In this document: piece after piece, positions 5,375 to 5,606 of the stretch
Layout: each line of letters begins with the position of its first letter
Position numbering within the stretch: the first letter of the stretch is position 1
NCBI GenBank assembly: GCA_900765705.1
Contig: CAAFSR010000271.1
Span: forward strand, 1 to 5,606
DNA: 5,606 nucleotides
Reading direction: 5' to 3'
Origin: an uncultured Faecalibacterium sp.
GTDB lineage: Bacteria; Bacillota; Clostridia; Oscillospirales; Ruminococcaceae
Notes under the pieces: generated by a model
Seen by the model: only the letters and a program-made list of their open reading frames with translations
What the model was told of the DNA's origin: nothing
Databases searched by the model: none
Translations under genes and position numbers: made by a program

Positions 5375-5399
5375 AGCTCCCCCGAGGGGGGAGCTTTTT
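5375..5399 (+). terminator. Terminator-like hairpin in the repeat, plus-strand reading
   Basis: A perfect 9-bp stem, AGCTCCCCC (5375-5383) with GGGGGAGCT (5387-5395), has a three-base loop and T5 through 5399. No plus-strand gene in the window runs into it, so it probably reflects the symmetry of the repeat, though it could stop antisense transcription into dapF. Confidence 0.5.
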
Positions 5400-5430
5400 C
5401 GCTTTGAAGGGAAACTTTTCCTCTTGATGC

Positions 5431-5456
5431 AAAAAAGCTCGCCCTTCGGGAGAGCT
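5431..5456 (-). terminator. Terminator-like hairpin downstream of dapF, within the repeat
   Basis: On the minus strand AGCTC-T-CCC (5456-5448) pairs with GGG-C-GAGCT (5444-5436) around the loop GAA, with one internal U-C mismatch, followed by T6 (through 5431). It starts about 31 bases after the dapF stop and would reduce or end transcription before dapL. Its strength is lowered by the mismatch. Confidence 0.6.
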
Positions 5457-5487
5457 GTCGCCGTCAGGCGACTGAGAGGGTTCTTAT

Positions 5488-5606
5488 TTAAACTTCGGTC
5501 GTGCCCTCGCACACGGTCTCGGCAGCGCCGGTCATCAGCAGCTGCTTGCCGGGCAGCACCCGGATGGTCAGCTCGCCGCCGCGCAGCTGCACATGGACGT
5601 CCTCCC
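5488..5606 (-). CDS. dapF: Diaminopimelate epimerase, C-terminal 38 residues (gene continues beyond window)
   Basis: The last 38 codons of a minus-strand gene whose start lies beyond the right edge. The fragment reads EDVHVQLRGGELTI, then LLMTGAAETVCEGTTEV and stop TAA. It matches the conserved end of DapF (V.LRGG.L.I ... MTGPA..VF.G), with Cys in place of the usual Phe near the end. DapF converts LL-diaminopimelate to meso-diaminopimelate with a two-cysteine mechanism; both catalytic cysteines would lie upstream, outside the window. It precedes dapL in the same orientation, and DapL makes its substrate, which supports the call. The fragment is short, so the assignment rests on these motifs plus context. 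Confidence 0.85.
   Translation of the reverse strand, partial: EDVHVQLRGGELTIRVLPGKQLLMTGAAETVCEGTTEV

Larger units (their letters stand above)
5342..5481. repeat. MITE-like palindromic repeat between dapF and dapL
   Basis: A 140-bp element bounded by a perfect 12-bp terminal inverted repeat, ACCCTCTCAGTC (5342-5353) and GACTGAGAGGGT (5470-5481). Inside are two back-to-back hairpins: AGCTCCCCC/GGGGGAGCT (5375-5395) followed by T5, and AGCTC-CCC/GGG-GAGCT (5436-5456) preceded by A6. The segments GAGCTTTTT (5391-5399) and AAAAAGCTC (5432-5440) can also pair with each other. A small stem GTCGCC/GGCGAC (5457-5472) lies next to the right end. No ORF is present. I recall very similar CTCTCAGTC...GACTGAGAG elements with an AGCTCTCCC core as dispersed repeats in Faecalibacterium and relatives; that is memory, not a search. 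No clear target-site duplication was seen. Confidence 0.8.

Overview
The window looks like chromosome of a gut Firmicute of the Oscillospiraceae/Ruminococcaceae, most likely Faecalibacterium or a close relative such as Gemmiger or Subdoligranulum. This rests on moderately high GC, strong AAAGGAG/GGAGG ribosome sites, a lysine pathway that uses LL-diaminopimelate aminotransferase, a clostridial-type large serine recombinase, and a small palindromic repeat of a kind I recall as abundant in Faecalibacterium. The genus is an inference; no marker gene is present.

Layout. (1) 1-1045 (+): the C-terminal part of a large serine recombinase, split by one extra A in an A7 run at 743-749. Its last codons run through a strong intrinsic terminator (1003-1041). 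The right end of an integrated element probably lies in the gene-free 1046-1175 stretch. (2) 1109-1966 (+): a two-gene unit with a candidate promoter overlapped by an inverted repeat. It encodes a YhcH/YjgK/YiaL-family protein (158 aa) and a 79-aa protein with two membrane segments and a C-terminal coiled coil. It ends at a large hairpin. (3) 1971-4058 (-), converging on the same hairpin: a compact four-gene operon. It encodes a YtrA-type GntR repressor, an ABC ATPase, an ABC-2-type permease and a 52-aa glycine-zipper membrane protein that is easy to miss. Its promoter is near-consensus (TTGACA-17-TATACT) and is covered by three tandem 9-bp repeats and a palindrome. (4) 4069-5606 (-): lysine/peptidoglycan genes dapL (complete) and dapF (last 38 codons), separated by a 140-bp MITE-like inverted-repeat element. 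That element puts a terminator-like hairpin between the two genes. A strand-specific terminator follows dapL and insulates the GntR operon.

How the genes work together. DapL converts tetrahydrodipicolinate to LL-DAP, and DapF epimerises it to meso-DAP for lysine and peptidoglycan. The GntR protein probably autoregulates its transporter operon; the substrate cannot be read from sequence. The best candidate for something undescribed is the small glycine-zipper protein locked into the ABC operon by a one-base gap, together with the unusual repeat operator. The repeat element between dapF and dapL is the second.
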